64,000 nucleotides of DNA, taken from positions 310,001-374,000 of the forward strand of contig CAKRQL010000004.1 in assembly GCA_934393265.1 (NCBI GenBank). Direction: 5' to 3'. Below, piece after piece: positions 36,187-44,974 of the stretch (positions are counted from its first letter, which is position 1; every line of letters starts with the position of its first letter). Position numbers and translations under genes: made by a program. The notes beneath the pieces were generated by a model that did not search any database, had not been told where the DNA came from, and was given only the letters and a program-made list of their open reading frames with translations. This DNA is from an uncultured Eubacteriales bacterium (GTDB lineage Bacteria; Bacillota; Clostridia; Oscillospirales; CAG-272).

Positions 36187-37533
36187 TCAGTGGGATATGC
36201 GGGCAATTCTCCCGCCCGGCACCTCCTCACAGAGACCGGATAATTCAAGCTTCAGTACGAATTTCATGATTTCGGCGATTGAGTATCCGCCGCCCGCGAG
36301 CTCATCGACGACACAGTCGCCGTGCTCCGGTATACGGTCGTAAACGTAGAGGGGACCCGCGCCGAGAGACTCCGCCCTCTTCCTCTCTGCGGTAAAATCG
36401 CACTCTGCCGACGGATTTTTTATTTGTCGTGTACCGCGCTCTTCCGTAAACCCGGCGGGAGCCGCAACCGATGCCGCTGTAATGCCGTTTCCGGTGCGCG
36501 GTGCGCGCTTTTTCGTATTTCTTTTTCTTTCCGTGCTCTCCGCACTCTGCCTTTTTGTGCTCTGCCCTGCCGGAAGGTCGGTTTTTTCGGTTCCCGTGCA
36601 GACCGAGAGCGCGTCGCACCACTCACGCATTTTCTCTGCCGTGTCGCCCTCAGCGCTAATGGGCGTCATGCCGAAATCGCGCAAGATGTCGGCGGCGGAA
36701 GTCAGAAGCACGGCGCCGTCCCTTATCAGGGAATTTGCCGCGGCGGAAGTCTCGCTGTTTACATTGCCGGGGAGAGCGTATACTTTTCTTCCGAGCTTCT
36801 TTGCCGCAGATGCGGTTATGAGCGCTCCGCTACGGTTTCTGCCCTCTATCACGGCGGTCGCCGCGGAGAGAGCGGCGATTATCCTGTTCCGCTGCGGGAA
36901 GGTAAATCTCGTCGGCTCAGTTCCGGGCGGAAGCTCGGTCATTATGCACCCGGTCTTTACCGTAGCACGGGCAAGGGTCAGGTGCTCCGGCGGGTAGCAG
37001 ACGTCGATACCCGAGCCGAGCACCGCAACCGCGCGCCCGCCTGACGAAAGGGCACCCGCCATCGCGACGCCGTCTATTCCCCTCGCCATTCCGGAAACTA
37101 TCATGACGCCCGCATGTGCGAGGTCGCGCGCGAGAGAAAACGCCGCGCCGCACCCGTACTCTGTCGTGTGGCGGGTGCCAACGACGGAAACAAATCTTCC
37201 GGACGAAAAATCAGGCAGAGTCCCGCGGTAGTAGATTACAGCGGGAGGCGACTGCAGGTCGCGAAGAGGAGCCGGGTAATCCGGCGCGCCGATATACGTA
37301 AGTCCGACGGCATGACGTCGGCAGAAGTCGTAGACCTCGCCGGCACCGGTAAGATCTCGCTTCCAAAAGTCATTATCGGCAACGCTTGCCCTGCCTATAC
37401 AGCGGTGCAGCGCCTCGTCGTCGGCACGGAATACCGCGCCGGCAGTGCCGAATTCAGACAGCAGGCGTGAATATGCGCCGCCACCGCCCGGAAAGGCAAG
37501 AGACAGCCATATCCATAAAATACATTCGTCCAT
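36187..37533 (-). CDS. dprA: DNA-processing protein DprA
   Basis: A 448-residue protein that loads RecA on incoming single-stranded DNA during transformation. The Rossmann core contains VVGTRHTTEYG, SGMARGIDGVAM, VLGSGIDVCYPPEH and TFPQRNRIIAA. After the core is a basic, low-complexity linker (about residues 290-360) before a C-terminal winged-helix domain, making the protein longer than usual (about 360-380). The ATG at 37533 has GGAGG seven bases upstream; the frame to 37599 is unsupported. It lies 25 bases after the RNA methyltransferase gene. No other competence gene is in the window. Confidence 0.94.
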   Translation of the reverse strand: MDECILWIWLSLAFPGGGGAYSRLLSEFGTAGAVFRADDEALHRCIGRASVADNDFWKRDLTGAGEVYDFCRRHAVGLTYIGAPDYPAPLRDLQSPPAVIYYRGTLPDFSSGRFVSVVGTRHTTEYGCGAAFSLARDLAHAGVMIVSGMARGIDGVAMAGALSSGGRAVAVLGSGIDVCYPPEHLTLARATVKTGCIMTELPPGTEPTRFTFPQRNRIIAALSAATAVIEGRNRSGALITASAAKKLGRKVYALPGNVNSETSAAANSLIRDGAVLLTSAADILRDFGMTPISAEGDTAEKMREWCDALSVCTGTEKTDLPAGQSTKRQSAESTERKRNTKKRAPRTGNGITAASVAAPAGFTEERGTRQIKNPSAECDFTAERKRAESLGAGPLYVYDRIPEHGDCVVDELAGGGYSIAEIMKFVLKLELSGLCEEVPGGRIARISH

Positions 37534-37558
37534 GCCGCACCTCCGGGTAAAGACAGGA

Positions 37559-38392
37559 TCAGCTCTTCGACATCTCCCAGATGAATATTGCCGCCGCAAC
37601 AGCTGCGTTCAGCGACTCGGTGTTCTGTGAAATGGGGATATATACGCTGGCATCGCAGGCTGCGGACAGCTCCGGCGGGATGCCGTGTCCCTCATTTCCG
37701 ATAATGAATATATCCCCCGCACCGACAGAGACCGACGGGAGCGGGAGCGCCCCGTCTCTGAGCTCTGCGGCGAACACCCGGCGCCCGTTTGCACGCGCGG
37801 CGCGGACAAAGGAAATCGAGTCCGACACCGCAGTAACCTTAACGCGGAAGGCGGCGCCCATAGCCCCGCGGAGCGTACGCGGATTGTATATATCCGCACA
37901 GTCACCGCCGAGAACAATATGCCGTATCCCGAACGCCGCGGCGGAGCGGATCACCGCCCCGAGATTCCCGGGATCTCCGACCGACCAGAGGAAAAGCGTC
38001 CTCTCCTCCGGCGAGAGAAAAAAGTCTACCTTATATATTATATCTTTCTTTATGAAAAAGTCAAGATATTTTATTACACATGTAACGCCCTGTGGCGATT
38101 TTTCGGTAGATATTTTCTCAAACGCCTCTTCGGTAAGGACGGTAAGGACGGTATCCTTATATATCTTTGCGGAAAACAGCTCGAGAATATCGTCAAGGTA
38201 ATCCTCCTCATGCTCTGCCGACAGGAATACATGCGTCACCGGCAGGCGGGCGAGCGCCGCCTCGCGACACAGCTTGAACCCCTCGACAGCGAAGGAGCGC
38301 GCCGCCTCCCGCCCCTTTTTATCGGCTAAGGACGCCGCCATTTTCACGAGCTGATTCTGTCTTGACGATATGATACCGGACGTTATTTTCAT
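37559..38392 (-). CDS. TrmH/SpoU-type RNA 2'-O-ribose methyltransferase
   Basis: A 277-residue SPOUT enzyme. An N-terminal substrate-binding domain (ARSFAVEGFKLCREA) precedes the knot domain with NLGAVIRSAAAFGIRHIVL, IIGNEGHGIP and ISQNTESLNAAVAAAIF. Relatives methylate ribose in 23S rRNA or tRNA; the target here cannot be told. GAGGAG precedes the ATG. It begins about 110 bases after the rplT terminator and heads the colinear run down to the Na/Pi gene, but I could not define a convincing promoter in that gap. Confidence 0.9.
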   Translation of the reverse strand: MKITSGIISSRQNQLVKMAASLADKKGREAARSFAVEGFKLCREAALARLPVTHVFLSAEHEEDYLDDILELFSAKIYKDTVLTVLTEEAFEKISTEKSPQGVTCVIKYLDFFIKKDIIYKVDFFLSPEERTLFLWSVGDPGNLGAVIRSAAAFGIRHIVLGGDCADIYNPRTLRGAMGAAFRVKVTAVSDSISFVRAARANGRRVFAAELRDGALPLPSVSVGAGDIFIIGNEGHGIPPELSAACDASVYIPISQNTESLNAAVAAAIFIWEMSKS

Positions 38393-38502
38393 GTGTTTTT
38401 TCTCCTCTGCTTATTCTTGTTACGAGGTCGCATAAAAATTGCGTTTTTTGTATTTTCCGCATAAAATCTATGGCAGAAATGCAAATTAAAATGCTTAGAA
38501 TA

Positions 38503-38534
38503 TAAAAAGTTCCCGGTCGGGAGACCGACCGGGA
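38503..38534 (-). terminator. Rho-independent terminator of infC-rpmI-rplT
   Basis: TCCCGGTCGG (38511-38520) and CCGACCGGGA (38525-38534) make a perfect 10-base-pair stem with a four-base loop. In the minus-strand direction it is followed by ACTTTTTATA. It starts seven bases after the rplT stop codon. Confidence 0.93.
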
Positions 38535-38541
38535 GAGGCTC

Positions 38542-38895
38542 TTAAAGAGCAGCCTTTGCGCGCTCGCAAACAGCGGCGAAGGCATCCTTATCCGAAACCG
38601 CGAGCTCTGCGAGCATCTTGCGGTTAAGGTCTATGCCGGCAACCTTAAGACCGTGCATAAGAGTGGAATAATTCATTCCGCAAACCTTTGCCTGTGCGTT
38701 TATTCTTGCTATCCAGAGACGACGGAAGTCTCTCTTCTTCATCTTTCTGCCGGCGAAAGCGTAATTGCCGCTCTTGAGAACAGCCTGCTTCGCCATCTTG
38801 AAATGCTTGGATTTTGCGCCCCAGTAGCCCTTCGCAGCCTTGAGGGTGCTCTTTCTTCTCTTGCGCGTCATCATCGCGCCCTTAACTCTTGCCAT
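38542..38895 (-). CDS. rplT: 50S ribosomal protein L20
   Basis: A 117-residue early-assembly protein of the large subunit, at the standard length. Family blocks are [45 protein letters not shown] and the C-terminal [14 protein letters not shown] ending. In B. subtilis L20 also represses its own operon by binding the infC leader, and a leader with competing hairpins exists here at 39797-39958. GGAGG precedes the ATG. Confidence 0.98.
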   Translation of the reverse strand: MARVKGAMMTRKRRKSTLKAAKGYWGAKSKHFKMAKQAVLKSGNYAFAGRKMKKRDFRRLWIARINAQAKVCGMNYSTLMHGLKVAGIDLNRKMLAELAVSDKDAFAAVCERAKAAL

Positions 38896-38935
38896 TTTAT
38901 TTAATCCTCCAAAATTCTCTTCTTAAACCGTCTTA

Positions 38936-39130
38936 TCACTTACCGATAAGGCTTCTGTAGGTAGGTGCAAAGGACTCGCTGAGTATCGCTCCCTTGCGCA
39001 GACCTCTCTTCCTCTTCTGAGTCTTGATGCCGAGGTTATGACGGTGGTTGTTGTGAGACATCTTTACCTTACCGGAACCGGTCAGAGAAAATCTCTTGGC
39101 AGACGCTCTATGTGTTTTGATCTTTCCCAT
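38936..39130 (-). CDS. rpmI: 50S ribosomal protein L35
   Basis: A 64-residue basic protein, MGKIKTHRASAKRF onward, standard for L35. GGAGTACTC sits ahead of the ATG at 39130; the longer frame to 39163 lacks a ribosome site. It lies between infC and rplT as in nearly all bacteria. Confidence 0.98.
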   Translation of the reverse strand: MGKIKTHRASAKRFSLTGSGKVKMSHNNHRHNLGIKTQKRKRGLRKGAILSESFAPTYRSLIGK

Positions 39131-39211
39131 TTTGAGTACTCCTTTTTGTTTTGGATATGACATTTATCATAGAAATTCACAGTGAATCTATAATCTTGAT
39201 TTGAAATGCGG

Positions 39212-39796
39212 TCAGTCGGGATTATTCCCGTCCGGCTGTGTCTCGGTCTTCCCCGCCTTTGGCGCGGTCTTATCCAGCTTTACGGGTGAGAGAATAACAG
39301 ACATATATCTGCCGTCGAGCACAGGCTTCTTCTCGGAGACGCCGTATCCGGCGCAAGCCTCCTGAAATTTCGCAATAACATCGCGTCCGAGCTCCATATG
39401 CGACATCTCGCGCCCCTTGAAGCGGACGACAGCCTTGACCTTATTCCCCTCTGAGAGAAATCTCTTCGCGTGGTTCACGCGGGTCTCAAAGTCATGAGTA
39501 TCTATACGGCAGGAGAGCTGAACCTCCTTGACCTTGACTATAACCTGCTTCTTTTTCGCTTCCTTAGCTCTCTTGTCACGCTCAAAGCAGAACTTGCCGT
39601 ACTCTATCGCGCGGCAGACCGGCGGCGCGGCGTTCGGCACTATCATCACGAGGTCAACACTGTGATTATAGGCATACGCCCTCGCGTCCTGAGTCTTCAT
39701 GACGCCGAGCTGTTCGTTGTTGACGCCGATAAGACGCACCTCTGCCGCCTTTATCTCGTCGTTGATTGGAAGTTCGTTCTTGTTGTTAGCGCTAAT
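39212..39796 (-). CDS. infC: Translation initiation factor IF-3, ATT start
   Basis: A 194-residue factor with the N-domain (NELPINDEIKAAEVRLIG), lysine-rich linker and C-domain (KAVVRFKGREMSHMELG). The family start SANNKNELPINDEI is encoded directly after an ATT at 39796-39794, which has GGAGGTG seven bases upstream. No ATG or GTG stands at a proper place; the next in-frame ATG is far upstream and would add a basic stretch of junk. ATT starts on infC are known from E. coli and other bacteria and let IF-3 restrict its own synthesis. The C-terminal tail KAGKTETQPDGNNPD is an extension. Confidence 0.96.
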   Translation of the reverse strand: MSANNKNELPINDEIKAAEVRLIGVNNEQLGVMKTQDARAYAYNHSVDLVMIVPNAAPPVCRAIEYGKFCFERDKRAKEAKKKQVIVKVKEVQLSCRIDTHDFETRVNHAKRFLSEGNKVKAVVRFKGREMSHMELGRDVIAKFQEACAGYGVSEKKPVLDGRYMSVILSPVKLDKTAPKAGKTETQPDGNNPD

Positions 39797-39958
39797 TGTC
39801 AGGCACCTCCGTTTTGTTTTGACAATAAAAAATGCGTGCAGAAAATTCCGTACGCATAACATCGCCCGCAAAGAAAGCGGGAATATTAACCGTACGCGCC
39901 CATGCGGCACGGTGAGAACGGAAATTCTGCTTGTTTTTGAGGGCTGTACCCTCACACA
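39797..39958 (-). promoter_or_regulatory. infC leader with alternative terminator/antiterminator (L20-leader-like)
   Basis: The leader of about 160 bases holds competing pairings. The 3' part can form a terminator: ATGCGT (39857-39852) with ACGCAT (39837-39832), followed by TTTTT (39831-39827). An upstream CGTACG (39896-39891) can instead pair with CGTACG (39854-39849), enclosing the small hairpin CCCGC/GCGGG (39881-39877 with 39869-39865), and this would block the terminator. A third set near the 5' end pairs GGCTGT with ACAGCC or GAGGG with CCCTC. In Firmicutes the infC-rpmI-rplT leader is controlled by L20 binding and premature termination, and this fits. Confidence 0.75.
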
Positions 39959-39964
39959 GCCGTT

Positions 39965-39993
39965 ATTATATCACGGTAGCGGCGGTTTGTCAA
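39965..39993 (-). promoter_or_regulatory. Consensus sigma-A promoter for infC-rpmI-rplT
   Basis: Minus-strand TTGACA (39993-39988), a 17-base spacer and TATAAT (39970-39965) match the full consensus at both boxes, and TGA adds an extended -10. This is the strongest promoter in the window. Confidence 0.92.
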
Positions 39994-40077
39994 TAGCTTT
40001 CGCAAAGTTTTTGATTTTCTGTCGGTTTCCTCCCTTTCATACAAAACTGCGGGAGAATTATTGTGTATTTTTCCCTC

Positions 40078-40106
40078 TTTACAAAACGACGGGATTAGTG
40101 TATAAT
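40078..40106 (+). promoter_or_regulatory. Sigma-A promoter of a short unit upstream of lon
   Basis: TTTACA (40078-40083) and TATAAT (40101-40106) are spaced by 17 bases. The start would be near 40113, about 265 bases ahead of lon. It is divergent from the infC promoter 85 bases away. Confidence 0.75.
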
Positions 40107-40112
40107 TGACAT

Positions 40113-40255
40113 CACGCAAGAAGAAACGGTGTGACCGGAGCGCCAATCTCATGACGCCGGACAAAAGACGGTCGCCGCGACTAAAGACGGTCGGGATTTA
40201 TCCCCAAAACAAGTTGTCTTTGCCGGACTTATGCCCGACGGAGACAATTTTTTTT
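40113..40255 (+). ncRNA. Candidate small RNA or attenuated lon leader
   Basis: A promoter at 40078-40106 and a terminator at 40211-40255 frame a transcript of about 140 bases with no convincing reading frame. It holds an 11-base direct repeat AAAGACGGTCG (40164-40174 and 40183-40193). It does not match 6S, SRP, tmRNA or a riboswitch class that I can recognise by eye. It could be an independent small RNA or, if the terminator is conditional, a leader that controls lon. Confidence 0.45.
40211..40255 (+). terminator. Rho-independent terminator upstream of lon
   Basis: TTGTCT (40214-40219) pairs with AGACAA (40242-40247), extended outward by A-T and G-T pairs and inward by a GC-rich part with one mismatch; eight T residues follow at 40248-40255. 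The structure faces the plus strand. Confidence 0.82.
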
Positions 40256-40284
40256 ACTTTCCGGAGGAAAATATCAAAAAGATG

Positions 40285-40313
40285 TGGATTTTTCCGCGCG
40301 GGTGTGTTATAAT
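40285..40313 (+). promoter_or_regulatory. Extended -10 promoter next to lon
   Basis: TATAAT at 40308-40313 is preceded by TGTGT, an extended -10; TGGATT at 40285-40290 is a weak -35 at 17 bases. It lies downstream of the terminator, so lon can be transcribed apart from the short unit. No HrcA (CIRCE) palindrome was seen. Confidence 0.65.
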
Positions 40314-40378
40314 AATTTGGATTTATATCAATAAATATAAATTTATATAAATGTATGTAAGGAATATTCGTAAAAGAC

Positions 40379-42715
40379 ATGTCAGAATACAATGATAGCA
40401 CGGTTCTCCCGGAGAGCGTGACTCTCCCGCTCATTCCCCTGCGCGGGACGGTGGCTTTTCCCGGGATACAGATGAACATAGAAATTGCCCGCCCATCGTC
40501 GCTCAAGGCATTTACGGTAGCGGCGACAAAGCACGACGCAAGGGTAATACTCGCGGCGCAGGAGGATGTGGCAGAGGAGGAGCCGAAGCCCGGCGACATT
40601 TACGGCATCGGCGTGCTCGCCGAGATAAAGCATGTCGTCAAGAACACGCAGGGCACCCTCTCCGTCGTTTTCGAGGGCATCGCGCGCGTACGTATGACAA
40701 ACATTGACGACTCCGAGTACCTGCGTGCGGACGCCGTGGTGATACAACCGCGCAAGGTGACGAGCATACCCCCGAGGACAGAGGCACTTATGCTCGAGGT
40801 CTCGCGCCATCTGAAAACTCTTGTAAACATTCACCCGACATTTACAGAGGAGATGCGGCTCGCCGCCATAGCGATAACCGACCCCGGGTATTTTGCGGAC
40901 TTTGCCGCTTCGTCCGCGGTCATAGATTACAAAAACAAGCAGAAAATACTCGAATCTCTCACCCCGGCGCGACGGCTCGAGCACCTGCTTGTCTCGCTTG
41001 AGGAGGAGGAGACGCTCCTCAGCTGTGAAGCCGACATTCAGAATCAGGTCCGGGAAAAAATAGATAAGAATCAGAAGGACTATTTCCTGCGCGAGCAGCT
41101 GAAAGCGATACAGGCGGAGCTCGGCGAGGATGAGGACGACGAGATAGCCGAATACAACGCAAGGATAGAAGCCGCGGACATGCCGGCGGAGGTAAAGGAA
41201 AAGCTCTTCAAGGAGCTCGGAAAGCTCGCGAAAACGCCGTTCGGCGCGGCGGAGAGCACGGTGCTCCGCGCCTATCTCGACACCTGTCTCGAATACCCGT
41301 TCGGCAAGAGGACGGACGAGACGGTCACGGTCGAGGGGGCGAGAAAGATCCTCGACGAGGACCACGACGGGCTCGAAAAGGTTAAGGAGCGCATACTTGA
41401 ATTTGTCGCCGTGAAGCAGATAGGCGCGGAGGCGAAGAATCAGATACTCTGCCTTATCGGTCCTCCCGGCGTCGGAAAGACATCGGTGGCGGCGTCCATT
41501 TCCCGCGCGCTCGGCAGGAGGTATGCGAGAATATCACTCGGCGGTATGCACGACGAGGCGGAGATACGCGGACACAGAAAGACCTATGTCGGCGCAATGC
41601 CCGGGCGGATAATCTCGGCACTCATAAACGCAAAGGTCGAAAACCCGGTTATAGTGCTCGACGAGATAGACAAGATGGCAAGCAGCTTTCACGGAGACCC
41701 CACCTCTGCCCTGCTCGAGGTGCTCGACCCGGAGCAGAACCGTTTCTTCCGTGATAACTTCATGGAGGTGACGGTTGACCTCTCAGACTGTCTGTTTATC
41801 GCGACGGCGAACAGCTATGACGGCATACCCACTCCCCTGCTCGACCGTATGGAGGTAATAGAGCTCTCGACCTACACAGACACCGAAAAACTCGCGATAG
41901 CGAAGCACCACCTTGTTCCGAAGCAGCTGAAAAAAGCCGGAATAAGGAAGTCCGCCTTTTCGATAACCGACATCGGAATACTCGCTCTTATAAAGGGCTA
42001 CACGCGCGAGGCTGGAGTACGGAATCTCGAACGCGAAATCGCGTCCCTTATAAGAAAAGGCGCGAAAAGAATAGCGGAGGGCGAGGCGAAGTCCGTCCGC
42101 GTGACCGAGAAGAATCTCGAGAGCTTCCTCGGCAAGGAGAAGGCACTCCCCGAAAGGATAGACGACGCCGACCAGACAGGAGCCGTCAACGGGCTCGCCT
42201 ACACGGCGACCGGAGGCGACCTGCTCAAGGTCGAGGTTGCGGTTATGGAGGGGAGCGGCAAAATAGAGCTTACAGGCTCGCTCGGCGACGTTATGAAGGA
42301 GTCGGCAAAGATAGCGCACTCCTATGTCCGCTCGGTAGCCGGAAAATACGGCATTTCCCCCGATTTTTACAAGACAAAGGACATACATATACATTTTCCG
42401 GAGGGAGCTGTTCCAAAGGACGGTCCGTCCGCCGGAGTGACAATGGTAACGGCTATGGTTTCCGCCCTCGGTCTCATCCCCGTGCGGCATGACGTCGCGA
42501 TGACCGGAGAGGTGACGCTCCGCGGTAACGTCCTGCCTATCGGCGGGCTGAAGGAAAAGACCCTCGCGGCTTATCGCGCCGGGGTCAGTACGGTGCTGAT
42601 ACCGAAGGACAACCTGCGCGATCTCGACGACATTGACAGCGAGGCACGCGCACATCTGAAATTTATTCCCTGCCGCACGGCGGAGGATGTGCTCGCCGCG
42701 GCGCTCGTACGCTGA
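40379..42715 (+). CDS. lon: ATP-dependent protease La (Lon)
   Basis: A 778-residue AAA+ serine protease that degrades misfolded and regulatory proteins. Order: N-terminal LON substrate domain ([17 protein letters not shown]), coiled-coil part, AAA+ module with Walker [10 protein letters not shown] near residue 361 and Walker [11 protein letters not shown], then the protease domain with the catalytic Ser in [11 protein letters not shown] (about 684) and Lys in [10 protein letters not shown] (about 726). The ribosome site is weak: AAGGA is nearly 20 bases before the ATG at 40379. engB follows 27 bases later, the usual lon-engB pair. Confidence 0.98.
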   Translation: MSEYNDSTVLPESVTLPLIPLRGTVAFPGIQMNIEIARPSSLKAFTVAATKHDARVILAAQEDVAEEEPKPGDIYGIGVLAEIKHVVKNTQGTLSVVFEGIARVRMTNIDDSEYLRADAVVIQPRKVTSIPPRTEALMLEVSRHLKTLVNIHPTFTEEMRLAAIAITDPGYFADFAASSAVIDYKNKQKILESLTPARRLEHLLVSLEEEETLLSCEADIQNQVREKIDKNQKDYFLREQLKAIQAELGEDEDDEIAEYNARIEAADMPAEVKEKLFKELGKLAKTPFGAAESTVLRAYLDTCLEYPFGKRTDETVTVEGARKILDEDHDGLEKVKERILEFVAVKQIGAEAKNQILCLIGPPGVGKTSVAASISRALGRRYARISLGGMHDEAEIRGHRKTYVGAMPGRIISALINAKVENPVIVLDEIDKMASSFHGDPTSALLEVLDPEQNRFFRDNFMEVTVDLSDCLFIATANSYDGIPTPLLDRMEVIELSTYTDTEKLAIAKHHLVPKQLKKAGIRKSAFSITDIGILALIKGYTREAGVRNLEREIASLIRKGAKRIAEGEAKSVRVTEKNLESFLGKEKALPERIDDADQTGAVNGLAYTATGGDLLKVEVAVMEGSGKIELTGSLGDVMKESAKIAHSYVRSVAGKYGISPDFYKTKDIHIHFPEGAVPKDGPSAGVTMVTAMVSALGLIPVRHDVAMTGEVTLRGNVLPIGGLKEKTLAAYRAGVSTVLIPKDNLRDLDDIDSEARAHLKFIPCRTAEDVLAAALVR

Positions 42716-42742
42716 CGCATAAAACGCCGGAGAAGAAAAATA

Positions 42743-43351
42743 ATGAAGATAAATGTCAATAATGCAAGCCTGAAGATATCTGTCGGAAATCGCGCACAGC
42801 TGCGTGCGGAGGCGAAGCCGCAGGTCGCGCTCTCCGGTCGGTCAAATGTCGGGAAAAGCTCGCTGATAAACACGCTCCTCGGGCGCAAGTCGCTCGCGCG
42901 CGTCTCCTCCTCTCCGGGAAAGACGATAACGCTGAACTATTACGATATTGACGGAAAGATGTATCTTGTCGACCTGCCGGGCTATGGCTATGCCAGGCGT
43001 TCATCCGATTCAAAGCGCGCGTGGTCGGCACTCACGGAGGATTATTTTCTTCACAACCCGTCCTCCGACATGATAAAGCTCGTAATACAGCTTATCGACA
43101 TACGGACGGGCCCCACCGAGGACGACATTCTCATGCTGAACTTTCTGATAGAAAACCGGATAGATTTTCTTCTTGTCGCAACAAAGTGCGACAAACTGTC
43201 AAAATCACAGCTCGCATCTGCGCTCGAGGGTGTACGGAGAGACTATCTCAAGGATACCGGAATTGAAATAATCCCCTTCTCCTCCGTCACAAGAGACGGG
43301 CGGGCGGAGGTGTGGCGCGCGGTCTGCGACGCTGTCGGCGCGGAAAGGTAA
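42743..43351 (+). CDS. engB: Ribosome biogenesis GTPase EngB (YsxC/YihA)
   Basis: A 202-residue GTPase needed for 50S assembly. G1 is GRSNVGKSS (residues 31-39), G3 is DLPGYGYA, G4 is TKCD and the switch region has SSPGKTITLNYY. Its 15 isoleucines are coded by 10 ATA, 3 ATT and 2 ATC, which illustrates the codon habit of the genome. It follows lon and is 6 bases ahead of the M50 gene. Confidence 0.97.
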   Translation: MKINVNNASLKISVGNRAQLRAEAKPQVALSGRSNVGKSSLINTLLGRKSLARVSSSPGKTITLNYYDIDGKMYLVDLPGYGYARRSSDSKRAWSALTEDYFLHNPSSDMIKLVIQLIDIRTGPTEDDILMLNFLIENRIDFLLVATKCDKLSKSQLASALEGVRRDYLKDTGIEIIPFSSVTRDGRAEVWRAVCDAVGAER

Positions 43352-43357
43352 ACCGAC

Positions 43358-44101
43358 ATGACGCAAAGCATACCATACTACATTCTGACGGCAATCGCCG
43401 TTCTTATATCGCTCACCGTGCATGAATACAGCCACGGGCTCGCGGCTTATAAGCTCGGGGACACGACGGCACATGACATGGGGCGGCTCACGCTCAATCC
43501 GATAAAGCATATAGACCCGATAGGCGCGCTGTGCCTGCTCTTCTTCCATGTGGGCTGGGCAAAGCCGGTGCCGATAAACGCACGGAATTTCAGGCATCCG
43601 AAGCGGGATTTCGCGATAACCGCACTCGCGGGTCCTGTTTCAAACCTCATAATGGCGTTTGTGTTTTCCGGGCTGTATCTGCTCCTCGCCGCGACGCTCA
43701 GAGGGGTTGAATTCACAAGCAATGTGCTCTACTACTTTGCACTTTACAGCTTACAGTTGCTTTATCTTTTCCAGGTAATAAACACCGGGCTCGGCATTTT
43801 CAATCTGATTCCGGTACCGCCGCTCGACGGCTCACGAATACTGAACGTCGTGCTCCCGCCGAAGTGGTATTTCGGAATAATGAAGTACGAGAGAGTTATA
43901 TATTACTGCCTTCTCGGCTGGCTGCTTATAGGCTCGTGGCTCTCCTCCGTTCTTCTCTCTCTCCCCGTCGTGGCGGGAAATCCCGTCCTCACCGTGATAG
44001 CGCGTATTCTCTCGCTCTCCGATCTTATCGGATATGCGGTGAAATGGGTATCCGGACTGATGATGTCCTTCTGGCGCCTTATTCCCTATCTCAATATCTG
44101 A
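43358..44101 (+). CDS. Site-2 protease family (M50) integral membrane metallopeptidase
   Basis: A 247-residue membrane protein with the zinc motif HEYSHG near residues 22-27 in the first hydrophobic region and the second M50 motif NLIPVPPLDGSRI near residues 148-160, where Asp is the third ligand. This compact form without PDZ or CBS domain matches the YwhC/Rv-type group whose substrates are unknown. GGAAAGG precedes the ATG. It sits between engB and scpA; such a gene next to scpAB is common in Clostridia. Confidence 0.93.
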   Translation: MTQSIPYYILTAIAVLISLTVHEYSHGLAAYKLGDTTAHDMGRLTLNPIKHIDPIGALCLLFFHVGWAKPVPINARNFRHPKRDFAITALAGPVSNLIMAFVFSGLYLLLAATLRGVEFTSNVLYYFALYSLQLLYLFQVINTGLGIFNLIPVPPLDGSRILNVVLPPKWYFGIMKYERVIYYCLLGWLLIGSWLSSVLLSLPVVAGNPVLTVIARILSLSDLIGYAVKWVSGLMMSFWRLIPYLNI

Positions 44102-44119
44102 CATAGCAAGGGAGACCAC

Positions 44120-44974
44120 ATGACCGAACTGACATACCGTCTCGATCAGTTTGAGGGTCCGCTCGACCTTCTTCTGACCCTGATAAGCAAAAACAAGGTC
44201 AGCATAACCGATATACCGATTGCCATAATCTGCGACCAGTACATGGAGTACATCAACGAGGCGCAGAAGATGGATATGGATGTCGCGAGCGAGTTCATCG
44301 TTATGGCGAGCGAGCTCATGCTGATAAAAAGCCGGATGATCCTCCCGCATGAGGAGGGGACGGAGAACGACCCGCGCCGCGAGATAGCCGACGCGCTCCT
44401 GCTCTATCAGCAGGCGAAGCTCGCGGCAAAGGAGCTGCGCCCCCTTTACGAAAAATACTCCGACAGATACACGAAGGGCACGGACGACGTGCCGCCGGAG
44501 AAGGGTCTGCCTATGAATCTGTCGACCGACATGCTCATGCGCGCGCTGGGCGCCGTGGTACGGCGGCTCAAGGTCGCACAGTCCGAGAGAAACGCGACGG
44601 AGCTCGTCAATCCCCTTATAAAGCACAAGGTTGTCTCCGTCGAGGAGAAGATAATAGAGATATGTGCCCTGCTCGAGGACAGACCGCAGGCATCGCTGTT
44701 CTTTCTTCTGAAGGACGCGCCCGACCGTGCGGAGCTCGTCGCCCGCTTTATGGGTGTTCTGGAGCTTATAAAAACCGGGCGGGTGCTCATAACCACCGCG
44801 ACGGTTATTGACGACCAGGTGGAATATTACGAGAACGGGCTCGAAATGATGCTCCGGCTGAACCCCTATTACATACCCGCCGAGGGCGAGGCAAGCGAAT
44901 TTGACGCCTCCGGCGAGGAGGACAACGAAAAGGACGGAGAGGAGAAGGCAGATGGCAAGAAACAAGACAGCTGA
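44120..44974 (+). CDS. scpA: Segregation and condensation protein A
   Basis: A 284-residue kleisin that bridges the SMC heads. The N-terminal FEGPLDLLLTLISKNKVSITDIPI and MASELMLIKSRMILP are family hallmarks; a C-terminal winged helix ends near VIDDQVEYYENGLE, followed by an acidic, Lys-rich tail. GGGAG precedes the ATG. Its last 23 bases overlap scpB. Confidence 0.96.
   Translation: MTELTYRLDQFEGPLDLLLTLISKNKVSITDIPIAIICDQYMEYINEAQKMDMDVASEFIVMASELMLIKSRMILPHEEGTENDPRREIADALLLYQQAKLAAKELRPLYEKYSDRYTKGTDDVPPEKGLPMNLSTDMLMRALGAVVRRLKVAQSERNATELVNPLIKHKVVSVEEKIIEICALLEDRPQASLFFLLKDAPDRAELVARFMGVLELIKTGRVLITTATVIDDQVEYYENGLEMMLRLNPYYIPAEGEASEFDASGEEDNEKDGEEKADGKKQDS

Noticed and set aside
40106..40312. 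68-codon frame upstream of lon
   Set aside because: Starts at TTG without a ribosome site, runs through the intrinsic terminator and into the lon promoter, and its residue content looks random.
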